Shown here piece after piece: positions 8,807 through 17,276 of a stretch of 61,029 bases of DNA. How positions within the stretch are numbered: position 1 is the stretch's first letter; each line of letters starts with the position of its first letter. Origin of the DNA: Candidatus Eiseniibacteriota bacterium (GTDB taxonomy: Bacteria; Eisenbacteria; RBG-16-71-46; CAIMUX01); NCBI GenBank assembly GCA_029569475.1, contig JAKQSZ010000056.1, positions 1-61,029 on the forward strand. The letters are read 5' to 3'. The position numbers were made by a program, and so were the translations under genes. Below the pieces are notes generated by a model. The model was not told where the DNA came from, did no database searches, and saw only the letters and a program-made list of their open reading frames with translations.

Positions 8807-9602
8807 ACAGGTGCGGGCGCTCTTTTCCAGCCGCCTGGATGGCGAGCTCAAGCCGGAAGATGCGCGATCGGTGCAGGATCACCTCAGCGGCTGCGCGGGA
8901 TGCCGGGAACGTTGGGCTTCCTTCGAGCTGACGGTCCGGATGATCCGCTCGCTTCCGCCGGCGGCGCCGGATCCCTCCTTCGTCGGGCAGGTGCTTGACC
9001 GGGTCCGCGCCTACGAAGCCGGAGAACTGGCCGATGTGAGCCTCGATCGGCGAGCCCTGGCGCGCGCTTCCCGTCCGAGCGGCGCGTTCGGCCGCGGCAT
9101 GGCGGGACTTCTGGCGATCCTGCGGCCAGTGCGCGTTCCTTTGGAGGCTCTCTCCGAAGGAGTGGAGTGGGGACGCTGGGCGTCACCGCTGCGGTTGGCC
9201 GGCGCGACCGTCTTTGGAGTTGCCCTTGGATTCCTGGGGTCGAGCCTGGGATTCTTCGATCTGGGTCATGGTCCCTCTCCGTTCGCATCCGCGCCGGCAG
9301 TGGTGTCCAGCCAGGCCAGCGGAGACGCCGGAAAGCATTCCCGCCTGACCTTGGAACAGATCGGGAACGCCGGCGAGGTCTCCGGCCCGAGCCGCCCGGG
9401 CGCGTCGGGCACCGAGCGATTTGCCGACCTGGCCAGCCGGTTCGCGTCCTCCAGCGGCTCCGGAGAAACCGGTACCGACTCGTCCCGCTCCCGAGCCGGC
9501 AACGCTGCGGAACCGTTGAGCCCGATCAACGGTGGGGCGAGCGGCCCCGGACTCACCGTTCGCATGGATGGGGGCAATGGCGCTCCGAAGATCATCTTCT
9601 GA
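8796..9602 (+). CDS. Anti-sigma factor with zinc-finger (ZAS) domain
   Basis: A 268-aa membrane anti-sigma factor. The N-terminal zinc finger has the H-x3-C-x2-C pattern (DHLSGCAGCRERW; His29, Cys33, Cys36) plus Cys3. It binds the sigma factor in the cytoplasm. One membrane segment lies at about residues 131-154 (LRLAGATVFGVALGFLGSSLGFF), followed by a Ser/Gly-rich periplasmic tail of about 115 residues without a recognised fold. The ATG at 8796 overlaps the sigma stop by 11 bp. The tail overlaps the start of the HtrA-like gene, so the three genes form one unit. Confidence 0.88.
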   Translation: MLCKQVRALFSSRLDGELKPEDARSVQDHLSGCAGCRERWASFELTVRMIRSLPPAAPDPSFVGQVLDRVRAYEAGELADVSLDRRALARASRPSGAFGRGMAGLLAILRPVRVPLEALSEGVEWGRWASPLRLAGATVFGVALGFLGSSLGFFDLGHGPSPFASAPAVVSSQASGDAGKHSRLTLEQIGNAGEVSGPSRPGASGTERFADLASRFASSSGSGETGTDSSRSRAGNAAEPLSPINGGASGPGLTVRMDGGNGAPKIIF

Positions 9603-10974
9603 CCGGCCTGATCCGACTTTGCGTACGCACACCACCTTTTCTCCTGCGGCGCCGGCAACGGCGTCAGCTCGGTCCGGGACCGCGCGGCCGGCGCCGGCTT
9701 CGGCGGCCTCGACTGCGGTTCGATCCCTTCGATCCCTGGCCGCCTCGATGCCGGCTCTCCTCTTTGCCTCGCTGTTCCTGATGGCCGGCCTGCCCGCGAC
9801 GCAACCGGTCGGCCTCGCTCAGGCGGTTCCCCTCGAAAGCGATACCGAAGTCGGCGGGCTCCTGGCCCGCATCTTCCGCCAGGTCGAGCCCAGCCTCGTG
9901 CAGGTCGTCGCCTATCGCCCGCTGGGCTCCCACCCCAATCTCTCCGATGGCGAAGGCCGGTCCAGCCACCTGGAGCCGAGCCGGGCGGTCCTGCGCGCCT
10001 CCGGGGTCGTCGTGGGGGAGGGCGGCCTGATCCTCACCTGCGCGGAGTCCGCTCAGCCCGGGGACAGCCTGGAAGTGCGGTTGCGCAGTGGCCAACGTCT
10101 GCAAGCGCTCTTCCTGGCGCAGGACGTTGCCGCGGGGATATCGCTGATCCGAGCCCGGCCCGTGGGATCGTCCAACCCGGCCCTCAAGCCGATCGCGGTG
10201 CCCGACGCGGCATCGGTGCGGCCAGGGGAGTGGATGCTGGTTCTGAACTTCGATCAGGCGACCGGAGAACCGGACCTCCGTCTGGGCACCCTGGAATCGG
10301 TGGCGCCGTTCACCGCCAACGGTCCCCAGTATCTCCGCCTGCAACTGGCTGACTGCCGGGGAACCTGCGGCGCCGCCATCGTGGACGGCTCGGGCGGTTT
10401 CCGCGGGATGGTCCTGGACGTCCGGGCCTCCGCGGATGACCGCATCCAGTCGGCCTGCCAGCAGACGACGGCCATGCTGGAATGCGGAGGGGTCCAGGCG
10501 ATCTCCGCCACCGAGTTCCCGGGGACCGTCAGCTACCTGCGCGAGGCCAGCGGCCGCCGGGTCGGGTTCCTCGGGGTGGCGGCCAAGGTCGAGGAGCGAG
10601 CCGACGACCGCTTCGCTCATGGGGACGGACGGCGGCTCTCCGTCGAGGAGGTGGTGCCGGGGAGTCCGGCCGACGTGGCCGGCATCCTGCCCGGCGATGT
10701 GTTGCTCGAGATCGACGGAGTGTCCATCCGCGACCCCAACGACATCACGTCCCGTGTTGCCTCGATCGCGCCGGGAACGGTCATCTCGGTCCGCCTGCTC
10801 CGATCGGGCGCGCCCGTGACGCTGCTGGCCCGCGTGGGAGACCGGTCCTCGCTGGACTTTCTCTTCCGCCAGGAAGAGATGAACCGCCGTCTGCAGAAGA
10901 AGATCAACCGATCGATCGAGCAACTCAAGAGCCGCCTCGATCTGCTGGAGCAGAGAGCGCTCGCCATCCGTTGA
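9577..10974 (+). CDS. HtrA-like PDZ protein with degenerate protease triad
   Basis: A 465-aa exported protein with a signal/anchor at about residues 57-83, a trypsin-like domain (about 140-315), a PDZ domain (about 330-420, VEEVVPGSPADVAGILPGD) and a C-terminal coiled coil (about 431-463). The triad of DegP/HtrA proteases is absent. The segment matching ILTNAHV reads ILTCAES (His to Glu157), the Asp position is Gly187, and the GNSGGP loop reads GTCGAA (Ser to Cys264). It is therefore probably a non-catalytic sensor or scaffold. It overlaps the anti-sigma gene and so may tune the sigma pathway by binding misfolded proteins. Starts at 9532, 9568 and 9748 are also in frame. Confidence 0.78.
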   Translation: MALRRSSSDRPDPTLRTHTTFSPAAPATASARSGTARPAPASAASTAVRSLRSLAASMPALLFASLFLMAGLPATQPVGLAQAVPLESDTEVGGLLARIFRQVEPSLVQVVAYRPLGSHPNLSDGEGRSSHLEPSRAVLRASGVVVGEGGLILTCAESAQPGDSLEVRLRSGQRLQALFLAQDVAAGISLIRARPVGSSNPALKPIAVPDAASVRPGEWMLVLNFDQATGEPDLRLGTLESVAPFTANGPQYLRLQLADCRGTCGAAIVDGSGGFRGMVLDVRASADDRIQSACQQTTAMLECGGVQAISATEFPGTVSYLREASGRRVGFLGVAAKVEERADDRFAHGDGRRLSVEEVVPGSPADVAGILPGDVLLEIDGVSIRDPNDITSRVASIAPGTVISVRLLRSGAPVTLLARVGDRSSLDFLFRQEEMNRRLQKKINRSIEQLKSRLDLLEQRALAIR

Positions 10975-11038
10975 CCTCGCTCGTCATCCCCTGACCTCGC
11001 TCACCATCCGTTGACCTCGCTCGCCACTTCGTCGACCT
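10958..11038. repeat. 20-bp tandem repeat carrying TTGACC hexamers
   Basis: Units of the form CGCTCGCCATCCGTTGACCT start at 10958, 10978, 10998 and 11018 (the last is 21 bp and diverged). The first unit is the 3' end of the HtrA-like gene itself, including its TGA, so the array looks like an expansion of the gene end. Units 1 and 3 contain TTGACC and unit 2 contains CTGACC, which match the -35 element of the aroB promoter. Confidence 0.85.
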
Positions 11039-11102
11039 CGACCGACTCTGACCGGCGCAACGCGCCACTTCGTCGACCTCGACCGACTTTGACCCGCGCA
11101 AC
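11022..11102. repeat. 40-bp direct repeat upstream of aroB
   Basis: Two copies, 11022-11061 and 11063-11102, differ at a few positions. Each contains CGCCACTTCGTCGACCTCG and then CGACCGACT followed by CTGACC or TTGACC. The second copy supplies the -35 hexamer of the candidate aroB promoter. Confidence 0.85.
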
Positions 11103-11117
11103 CCGGCGTGCTAGCCT
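11089..11117 (+). promoter_or_regulatory. Candidate aroB promoter
   Basis: TTGACC (11089-11094) is followed after 17 bp by TAGCCT (11112-11117). Transcription would begin near 11124, leaving a leader of about 44 nt. This position rules out translation starts upstream of it, such as the GTG at 11108. Confidence 0.55.
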
Positions 11118-11167
11118 CCGCTGGATGTATCATCGCTGCAAAATCGCGGAACCGCGAAGGTGACTCC

Positions 11168-12265
11168 TTGATCGAACTGGAAGTCCGCCTCGGCGAGCGG
11201 TCCTATCCGATCCGCATCGGCCCCTGGCGGGACTGGGACCTGCGGTCCCTCACGCGCGGCTGGGCGCGGGCTCCCTGGGCACTGGTGGTGGATCGCCGGG
11301 CCTGGGACGTCTGGTCCCGCGACATTCTCTCCTGCCTGGGCGCATCGGAGATCGACGTGCGGGTGCTCGAGATCGAGGGGGGCGAGGGGGCGAAAGGGCA
11401 CCAGGCCGTCTTTCGGATCTACGATCACTTGATGGCCAGCGGCATCCGCCGCGATGGAACCCTGGCGGCCTTCGGCGGCGGCGTGGTGGGCGACATCGCG
11501 GGCTTCGCCGCCGCCACCTGGATGCGCGGGATCCGCTTCGTCCAGATTCCGACGACTCTGCTGGCGCAGGTGGATGCCTCGGTCGGCGGCAAGACCGGCT
11601 TGAACTACGGGCAGGGGCGCGCGCTCTCGGGCAAGAACCTGATCGGAGCCTTCCATCAACCCGGCGCGGTCCTGATCTCCCCGGAGTGGCTGACCAGCCT
11701 GGGGACGCGCGAGTTCAGCGCCGGGCTGGCCGAGGTGGTCAAGTGCGGCATCATCCGTGACCTGGAACTGCTGGAGCTTCTCGAGGCCGAAAGCCCGTCC
11801 CGTCTGCCGACCTCGCCCGCTCTCGAGCAGATCCTCGCCCGCGCCCTGGTCGTGAAGGCGCGAATCGTCGAGCAGGACGAGCACGACCATGATTTGCGGC
11901 ACCTGCTCAACTTCGGGCACACGGTCGGCCACGCCTTGGAGGCCGCGACCGGATTCAGCCGGCTCCTGCACGGCGAGGCCGTGGCGCTGGGGATGCTCGC
12001 GGCGCTGCGGCTCTCCTGCGCCGTCGCGGGCCTGGGGGAGGAGAACCTCGAGAGGATTCAACGGCTCCTGGCGCGGTACGAACTCCCTACGCGTTTGAAC
12101 AGCGTCGCGGTCGACGCGGTCCTCGATCACCTGGGCCTCGACAAGAAGGCGCGATCCGACTCGCTGGTGTGGGTGCTGACTGACCGGCTGGGCGCCGCCA
12201 GTGTCTTCTCCGGGATCGCGGAGCCGGACATCCGTCAGGCCGTCGCCTACGTGGTGGAGTCATGA
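11168..12265 (+). CDS. aroB: 3-dehydroquinate synthase
   Basis: Cyclises DAHP to 3-dehydroquinate, the second shikimate-pathway step, using NAD and a divalent metal. The 365-aa product has the NAD-binding GGGVVGDIAGFAAATWMRG, the substrate site PTTLLAQVDASVGGKTGLN, and metal ligands in AEVVKCGII, NFGHTVGHALE and LLHGEAVALGM. The TTG at 11168 is chosen because GAAGG lies 7-8 bases upstream, the length then fits the family, and the candidate promoter overlaps earlier starts. The stop overlaps aroQ by 4 bp (ATGA). Confidence 0.94.
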   Translation: MIELEVRLGERSYPIRIGPWRDWDLRSLTRGWARAPWALVVDRRAWDVWSRDILSCLGASEIDVRVLEIEGGEGAKGHQAVFRIYDHLMASGIRRDGTLAAFGGGVVGDIAGFAAATWMRGIRFVQIPTTLLAQVDASVGGKTGLNYGQGRALSGKNLIGAFHQPGAVLISPEWLTSLGTREFSAGLAEVVKCGIIRDLELLELLEAESPSRLPTSPALEQILARALVVKARIVEQDEHDHDLRHLLNFGHTVGHALEAATGFSRLLHGEAVALGMLAALRLSCAVAGLGEENLERIQRLLARYELPTRLNSVAVDAVLDHLGLDKKARSDSLVWVLTDRLGAASVFSGIAEPDIRQAVAYVVES

Positions 12266-12726
12266 AGCGCGTCCTCATCGTCAACGGACCGAACCTGAAC
12301 CTCCTGGGAGAGCGCGAACCCCACATCTACGGGCGCGAGACGCTGGAGGAGATCGTGGACCGCCTGCGGCGCGATGCCGCCTCCCTGGACATCGAACTGA
12401 GCGCGTTCCAATCCAACCACGAGGGCGCGCTCCTGGACCGCCTGCACGAAGCGCGGGGAAATGTTGACGGGATCGTGCTCAATGCCGGGGGGCTGACCCA
12501 CACCAGCGTCAGCCTGCGGGACGCCGTGGCGTCGGCGACCTGTCCGGTGATCCTGGTTCATCTGAGCAATCTGTACGCGAGGGAAGACTTTCGGCGCCGG
12601 GATCTCATTGCGCCCGTGGCGGCCGGCCTGATCCTGGGCCTGGGATCGCTGGGCTACCGGGCGGCGCTCTGGGCCTTGCATGAGCTTCTCACCGGCGGCG
12701 GCGATGCCTCCGCTCCGAGATCCTAG
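12262..12726 (+). CDS. aroQ: Type II 3-dehydroquinate dehydratase
   Basis: Dehydrates 3-dehydroquinate to 3-dehydroshikimate. At 154 aa it fits the dodecameric type II family. It has the start motif [21 protein letters not shown] with the flexible-loop Arg and Tyr, the [13 protein letters not shown] segment, [15 protein letters not shown] (usually NPGAYTHTS) and the catalytic His in [13 protein letters not shown]. The NPGA to NAGG change and the Glu to Leu change before HLSN are unusual but leave the core residues. The ATG lies inside the aroB stop, so translation is coupled. Confidence 0.9.
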   Translation: MKRVLIVNGPNLNLLGEREPHIYGRETLEEIVDRLRRDAASLDIELSAFQSNHEGALLDRLHEARGNVDGIVLNAGGLTHTSVSLRDAVASATCPVILVHLSNLYAREDFRRRDLIAPVAAGLILGLGSLGYRAALWALHELLTGGGDASAPRS

Positions 12727-12748
12727 CCCGAAGCTGGAGATGCCTGCC

Positions 12749-13351
12749 ATGCACGTCGATGACATCCGTAGACTGGTCAAGCTCGTCGAAGAGAGCGATA
12801 TCGACGAGTTGGAAGTCCGTCGCTGGTGGACGGTCGTCCGGATCATGAAGAAGGGGTTCAACCACCAGGCTGAGGCTCCGCGGGCGCCGCAGGTCGTGGT
12901 GACGGCGGCGGCGCCGCCCCCGGTCATGCCGGCCGCGCCGGCGCAGGCTCCAGCCGAGCCGGGCAGTACGGCCGCCGCCACGGGGCCCCCCGCGCAAGCG
13001 GCGGGCGCTACGGCGGGGGTTGCCCCAGCGGCTGGACCGGCCACGGCGGCCACAGGGGCCGTCGAGGCCGCGGCCCCCGCCTCTGCCGGGGCGTCGCCGG
13101 CCGATGAAGGGCTGGTGCCGGTTCGTTCTCCCATGGTGGGGACGTTCTACCGCGCGCCGAGTCCGACCGCGCCGGCCTACGTGGAGATCGGAAGCCGGGT
13201 CGAGGCGAAGACGGTGGTTTGCATCGTCGAGGCCATGAAGCTGATGAACGAGATCGAGGCCGAGAGCGCCGGAATCGTGGAGCGGATTCTGGTCGAGAAC
13301 GGCCAACCGGTCGAGTTCAACCAGGTCTTGTTCCTGCTGCGCCCTCTCTAG
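12749..13351 (+). CDS. accB: Biotin carboxyl carrier protein of acetyl-CoA carboxylase
   Basis: Carries CO2 on biotin between biotin carboxylase and carboxyltransferase in malonyl-CoA synthesis. The 200-aa product has the usual N-terminal helix ([21 protein letters not shown]), a long Ala/Pro-rich linker (about residues 45-130) and the biotinyl domain with Lys164 in [14 protein letters not shown] 12749 has GGAG ten bases upstream; ATG 12740 is an alternative. It follows aroQ after 22 bp. accC is separated from it by a PilT-type gene, whereas accBC are normally adjacent. Confidence 0.93.
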   Translation: MHVDDIRRLVKLVEESDIDELEVRRWWTVVRIMKKGFNHQAEAPRAPQVVVTAAAPPPVMPAAPAQAPAEPGSTAAATGPPAQAAGATAGVAPAAGPATAATGAVEAAAPASAGASPADEGLVPVRSPMVGTFYRAPSPTAPAYVEIGSRVEAKTVVCIVEAMKLMNEIEAESAGIVERILVENGQPVEFNQVLFLLRPL

Positions 13352-13473
13352 CGGGGCCCTCGGGGCGGGACGCCGGCGGCGGCCGGAACGACGTCTCGCC
13401 GCCGAGCGACGCGCCGTCCGGTGCGCCCTGCTCTCCCGGCACCTCGGGAACGGGCGCCGTGCGGAGGGTGGTC

Positions 13474-14802
13474 ATGGATTTTCGCAAGGTCCTCGAGGCC
13501 ATGATAGAGCGTGGGGCGAGCGACCTGCATGTCAAGGTGGGGACGCGTCCGCAGATCAGGATCGACGGCACCCTGGTCACGCTCGAGGAGGTTCCCCCCG
13601 GGGCGCGGGAAGTCGAGGAACTGCTCGACGCCGTGCTGACACCCGGGCAGAAGGCGGAACTGGAGAGTCGCCGGGAACTTGACTTCGCCATCAGCGTCCC
13701 CGGGCTGGCTCGCTTCCGGGCCAACTTCTACCACCAACGGGGGACCGTCTCGATGGTTCTCCGGCACGTTCCGCTGGGTGTGCCCCCGATCGAGTCCCTC
13801 GATCTTCCGCCGCAGATCGAACACCTGGCTCTCTTGCCGCGCGGCCTCGTGCTGGTGACAGGCACCGTGGGCAGCGGCAAGTCGACCACGCTGGCCGCCA
13901 TGATCGATTGCGTCAACCGGCGTTGCGCCCGGTCGATCATCACGGTGGAGGACCCGATCGAGTTCCTGCACCGGGACGAGAAGAGCATGATCGCCCAGCG
14001 CGAGATCGGGCTCGACACCTCCAGCTACGGTGAGGCGCTGAAGCACATCCTGCGCCAGGACCCGGACGTGATCCTGCTCGGCGAGATCCGCGACCAGGAG
14101 ACCATGGCCACCGCCCTCATGGCCGCCGACACCGGGCATCTGGTGCTCTCGACCCTGCACACGATCGACGCCGCCCAGACCATCAACCGCATCCTCTCCT
14201 TCTACCCGCCCCACCAGCATGGAGAGGTGCGTTTCCTGCTGGCCTCGACGCTGCAGGCGGTCGTATCGCTGCGCCTGATCCCCCGCGCCGGCGGCAAGGG
14301 ACGGGTGCCGGCGGTGGAGATCCTGATCACGACACCGACCGTGCGCGAGTACCTGGTGAACCCGGAGAAGACGCACCTGATTCGCTCGGCGATCCAGGAA
14401 GGAGTGGCGCAGTACGGCATGCAGTCCTTCGATCAGTCCCTCATGCGGCTCTATCGCGAAGGGCTGATCACCCTGGAGGACGCCATGCAGAACTCGACCA
14501 CGCCAACCGAGTTCGAACTACGCATCAAGGGGATCCACGCCAGCAGCGACACGAGCTGGGATCCCTTCGAACAGCGGCGGGGGGGGGACCGCGGCGCCGA
14601 GTCCCCGGCCGCTCCACCGGCGGCCGCCGGGGCGCGCGCGCCGGGCCTTTCGCAAGGGGGATCCCGTGGCGTGGAATCGAACCGGACGGAAGCGTCCACT
14701 GCGCCGGCCGCTCGATCTTCCGCGCCGCGCGTGACGCCCGCCGGCCGGGCCGACCACACGGTGGAGCGATCCGACAACCCACCCGGCATCTCCCGTTTCT
14801 AG
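13474..14802 (+). CDS. PilT-type twitching motility ATPase
   Basis: Hexameric AAA-type ATPase of the PilT/PilU family that powers type IV pilus retraction. Residues 1-110 form the PAS-like N-domain ([21 protein letters not shown]). Walker A is GTVGSGKST (about 130-138), the Asp box [11 protein letters not shown] follows, Walker B is VILLGEIRD (about 199-207), and the His box is [12 protein letters not shown]. The start ATG has GGAGG at 13463-13467. The 442-aa product exceeds usual PilT by about 70-80 residues owing to a Pro/Ala/Ser-rich tail that begins at a run of nine G. No other pilus genes are in the window, so PilT versus PilU is unresolved. Confidence 0.9.
   Translation: MDFRKVLEAMIERGASDLHVKVGTRPQIRIDGTLVTLEEVPPGAREVEELLDAVLTPGQKAELESRRELDFAISVPGLARFRANFYHQRGTVSMVLRHVPLGVPPIESLDLPPQIEHLALLPRGLVLVTGTVGSGKSTTLAAMIDCVNRRCARSIITVEDPIEFLHRDEKSMIAQREIGLDTSSYGEALKHILRQDPDVILLGEIRDQETMATALMAADTGHLVLSTLHTIDAAQTINRILSFYPPHQHGEVRFLLASTLQAVVSLRLIPRAGGKGRVPAVEILITTPTVREYLVNPEKTHLIRSAIQEGVAQYGMQSFDQSLMRLYREGLITLEDAMQNSTTPTEFELRIKGIHASSDTSWDPFEQRRGGDRGAESPAAPPAAAGARAPGLSQGGSRGVESNRTEASTAPAARSSAPRVTPAGRADHTVERSDNPPGISRF
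14579..14587 (+). repeat. Nine-G homopolymer in the pilT-like gene
   Basis: Nine consecutive G residues lie at about codon 369, where the conserved PilT core ends and a low-complexity tail begins. Slippage would replace the tail without touching the ATPase core. It could equally be a place where assembly is unreliable. Confidence 0.8.
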
Positions 14803-15181
14803 CTTCCACCCGCCAGGAATCCACGGCGAGCTTGGGGCGCGTCACCGGCCGCGCGCGATCGGCCGGCGACGCGGGCCGCCTCCGCCATGGCCGATGTCGC
14901 GTGGGGGGATGTTTGGGCCCAATCTGCCGCGTTGCGCGGGGCGCTCCCGCCGGACATACTTCCCGCAACCCCTTGCGTTCGTCCAGGGGGCCTTCGGCGC
15001 CAGGCCTGCCGCTGTCGAGGTCGCGTATCCGGACGCGGTGTCGCTGGCCGAGGCGCACGCCGGCCGGCGCGACCTTCGGCCGAAGCGCACGGCGGCCGGA
15101 GCGACCGTCGGCCGTGCCGGCGATTGTGCCTTCCGGCCTGAGCCGGAACGGGCGGTGAAACCCGACGGACGCGGGAGGCTC
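14803..15181. other. Gene-free stretch between pilT-like gene and accC
   Basis: The accC frame stays open upstream to 14894, but those residues do not resemble biotin carboxylase and no start there has a ribosome site. I therefore treat the stretch as non-coding. It holds one promoter-like pair, listed separately, and would give accC a leader of about 215 nt. Confidence 0.55.
14932..14960 (+). promoter_or_regulatory. Weak candidate promoter for accC
   Basis: TTGCGC (14932-14937) is followed after 17 bp by CATACT (14955-14960). The match is modest. It fits accC being transcribed separately from accB. Confidence 0.3.
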
Positions 15182-16534
15182 ATGTTCCAGAAGGTCCTCA
15201 TTGCCAACCGCGGCGAGATCGCGGTGCGGATTGTTCGCGCGTGCCAGGAGCTGTCCATCCCAACGGTGGCGGTCTACTCCGACGCTGATCGCGAATCCCT
15301 CCACGTGCGACTGGCCGACGAGTCGATCTGCATCGGGCCGGCGTCCAGCCGGGAGAGCTACCTGGCGATTCCTCGCCTGATCAGCGCGGCCGAAATCACC
15401 AACGCGGATGCCATCCACCCGGGGTACGGATTCCTGGCGGAGAACGCCCAGTTCGCCGAGGTGGTCGAGAGCTCCGGGCTGACCTTCATCGGACCCGCGC
15501 CCGACGCGATCCGGCGGATGGGGGACAAGAGCGTTGCCAAGTCCACCATGAAAGCGGCCGGTGTGCCCGTGCTCCCCGGCAGCGACGGCGTGATCGAGAG
15601 TGCCGAGGCGGCGCTGGCGCTCGCCGCGTCGGTGGGGTATCCGGTGATCCTGAAAGCCAAGGACGGCGGCGGCGGCAAGGGCATGCGGGTCGTCGAGTCG
15701 GCGGAGGACCTCGAGCGCCAGTTCCAGATGGCGGGCACCGAAGCCGCGGCGGCCTTTGGCAGCGGCGCGCTCTACCTGGAGAAGTACCTGACCGCGCCGC
15801 GTCACGTGGAGATCCAACTCCTGGGCGATCATCACGGCAACGCCGTCCACCTTTTCGAACGCGACTGCTCCATCCAGCGGCGGCACCAGAAGCTGGTCGA
15901 GGAGTCGCCCAGCCCGGGGCTTCCGGAGGCGACGAGGCGCGCCATGGGAGAGGTGGCCCGGCGGGGAGCGCTGCAGATCGGCTACCGCGGGTTGGGGACG
16001 ATGGAGTTCCTCCTCGATCAGGATGGTTCGTTCTACTTCATGGAGATGAACACCCGCCTGCAGGTCGAGCACCCGGTGACCGAGTTCGTCACCGGGCTTG
16101 ACCTGGTCAAGCTGCAGATCAAGGTGGCGGCGGGGGAGAGGATCCCCTTCCTCCAGGAGGAGGTGCGGCAAACGGGCCACAGCATGGAGTGCCGGATCAA
16201 CGCCGAGTCCCCCTACCAGGGGTTCCGCCCTTGTCCCGGCAAGGTCACGGCCTTCCACGCGGCCGGCGGGCCGGGAGTGCGGATCGACAGCCACGTCTAT
16301 GCCGGCTACACCATTCCGCCGCACTACGATTCGATGATCGCCAAGCTCATCACCTATGGCGCCGACCGCGAGGAGGCGATCCAGCGCATGGCGCGCGCGC
16401 TGCGCGAATCGGTGGTGGAGGGTGTCGACACGACGATCCCCTACCACCTGGACATCCTGGCCGATCCCGATTTCCGGGCTGGCCGCGTCGACACGCGCTT
16501 CGTCGAGCGCAAGCAGGCGGTGGTCACCACATGA
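15182..16534 (+). CDS. accC: Biotin carboxylase subunit of acetyl-CoA carboxylase
   Basis: ATP-grasp enzyme (450 aa, usual length) that carboxylates biotin on AccB. Seen are the N-terminal [19 protein letters not shown], the ATP-binding glycine loop [10 protein letters not shown] (about residues 160-168), [13 protein letters not shown], the catalytic region [18 protein letters not shown] (about 284-302) and the MECRINAE motif. ATG 15182 has GGGAGG directly upstream. The stop overlaps the ComB-like gene by 4 bp (ATGA). Confidence 0.95.
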   Translation: MFQKVLIANRGEIAVRIVRACQELSIPTVAVYSDADRESLHVRLADESICIGPASSRESYLAIPRLISAAEITNADAIHPGYGFLAENAQFAEVVESSGLTFIGPAPDAIRRMGDKSVAKSTMKAAGVPVLPGSDGVIESAEAALALAASVGYPVILKAKDGGGGKGMRVVESAEDLERQFQMAGTEAAAAFGSGALYLEKYLTAPRHVEIQLLGDHHGNAVHLFERDCSIQRRHQKLVEESPSPGLPEATRRAMGEVARRGALQIGYRGLGTMEFLLDQDGSFYFMEMNTRLQVEHPVTEFVTGLDLVKLQIKVAAGERIPFLQEEVRQTGHSMECRINAESPYQGFRPCPGKVTAFHAAGGPGVRIDSHVYAGYTIPPHYDSMIAKLITYGADREEAIQRMARALRESVVEGVDTTIPYHLDILADPDFRAGRVDTRFVERKQAVVTT

Positions 16535-17250
16535 AGTGCGATCTCTGCTTCGTGCCGGGCGAACTGCCTGATCCCTACAGCCGTACGCTGACCGTCGTGG
16601 TGGACGTTCTGCGGACCTGCACCAGCCTGACGGTGGCGTTGCAGTCCGGGGCCGAAATGGTGATCCCGGCGGAGTCGATCGAGGCCGCTACCGGGTTGAT
16701 CGCGATGCTCGACCGGGACTATGCCGTCCTGGCCGGGGAGAAGGACGGCGCGAAGGTCGAGGGCTTTGATTTCGGCAACTCCCCGGGCGATTTTCGCGAT
16801 CCGGCCATCGCCGGCAAGACCATCGTCTTTACCTCCACCAACGGGGCGGGCCTGCTGGCGCGAGACGCCGGCCACCACGAGCAGCTCCTGCTCTCCTTCA
16901 TCAATGCCGCAGCCGTCGCGGCGAACCTGGCCGCTCGCCGTGAGGAGCAGATCACCATCGTCTGCGCCGGCAAGCGCGGCCGTTTCAGCCTGGAGGACGC
17001 CGTCTGCGGCGGCCTGCTCTGTCATCGCCTGGCCACCCTCGATCCCACGACGTCCTTCAACGACGGCGCCGCGGCCGCGCGGGTCCTGTACCGGCAACAC
17101 GAGAGGGATCTGCTGGCGATGCTGCGCGGGAGCGCTCACGGACGCTTCCTCATGGAGATGGGGCTCGAGGCGGACCTGCTCGAAGCCTCCCGGCTCGACA
17201 CGGTGAACCTGGTGCCGGTGGTGCGTGACGGACGAATCACCCGGACGTGA
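16531..17250 (+). CDS. ComB-family 2-phosphosulfolactate phosphatase-like protein
   Basis: A 239-aa member of the ComB family. Hallmarks are [21 protein letters not shown] with a metal-binding Asp, [26 protein letters not shown], and [13 protein letters not shown] followed by AVCGGLL. In methanogens ComB dephosphorylates 2-phosphosulfolactate in coenzyme M synthesis. Many bacteria without coenzyme M carry homologues of unknown substrate, and no other coenzyme M genes are visible here, so the specific reaction is uncertain. It is translationally coupled to accC and converges with lptG, leaving a 26-bp gap. Confidence 0.8.
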   Translation: MKCDLCFVPGELPDPYSRTLTVVVDVLRTCTSLTVALQSGAEMVIPAESIEAATGLIAMLDRDYAVLAGEKDGAKVEGFDFGNSPGDFRDPAIAGKTIVFTSTNGAGLLARDAGHHEQLLLSFINAAAVAANLAARREEQITIVCAGKRGRFSLEDAVCGGLLCHRLATLDPTTSFNDGAAAARVLYRQHERDLLAMLRGSAHGRFLMEMGLEADLLEASRLDTVNLVPVVRDGRITRT

Positions 17251-17276
17251 GGGCGGCTCGCCAACCCTCCCGGTTC

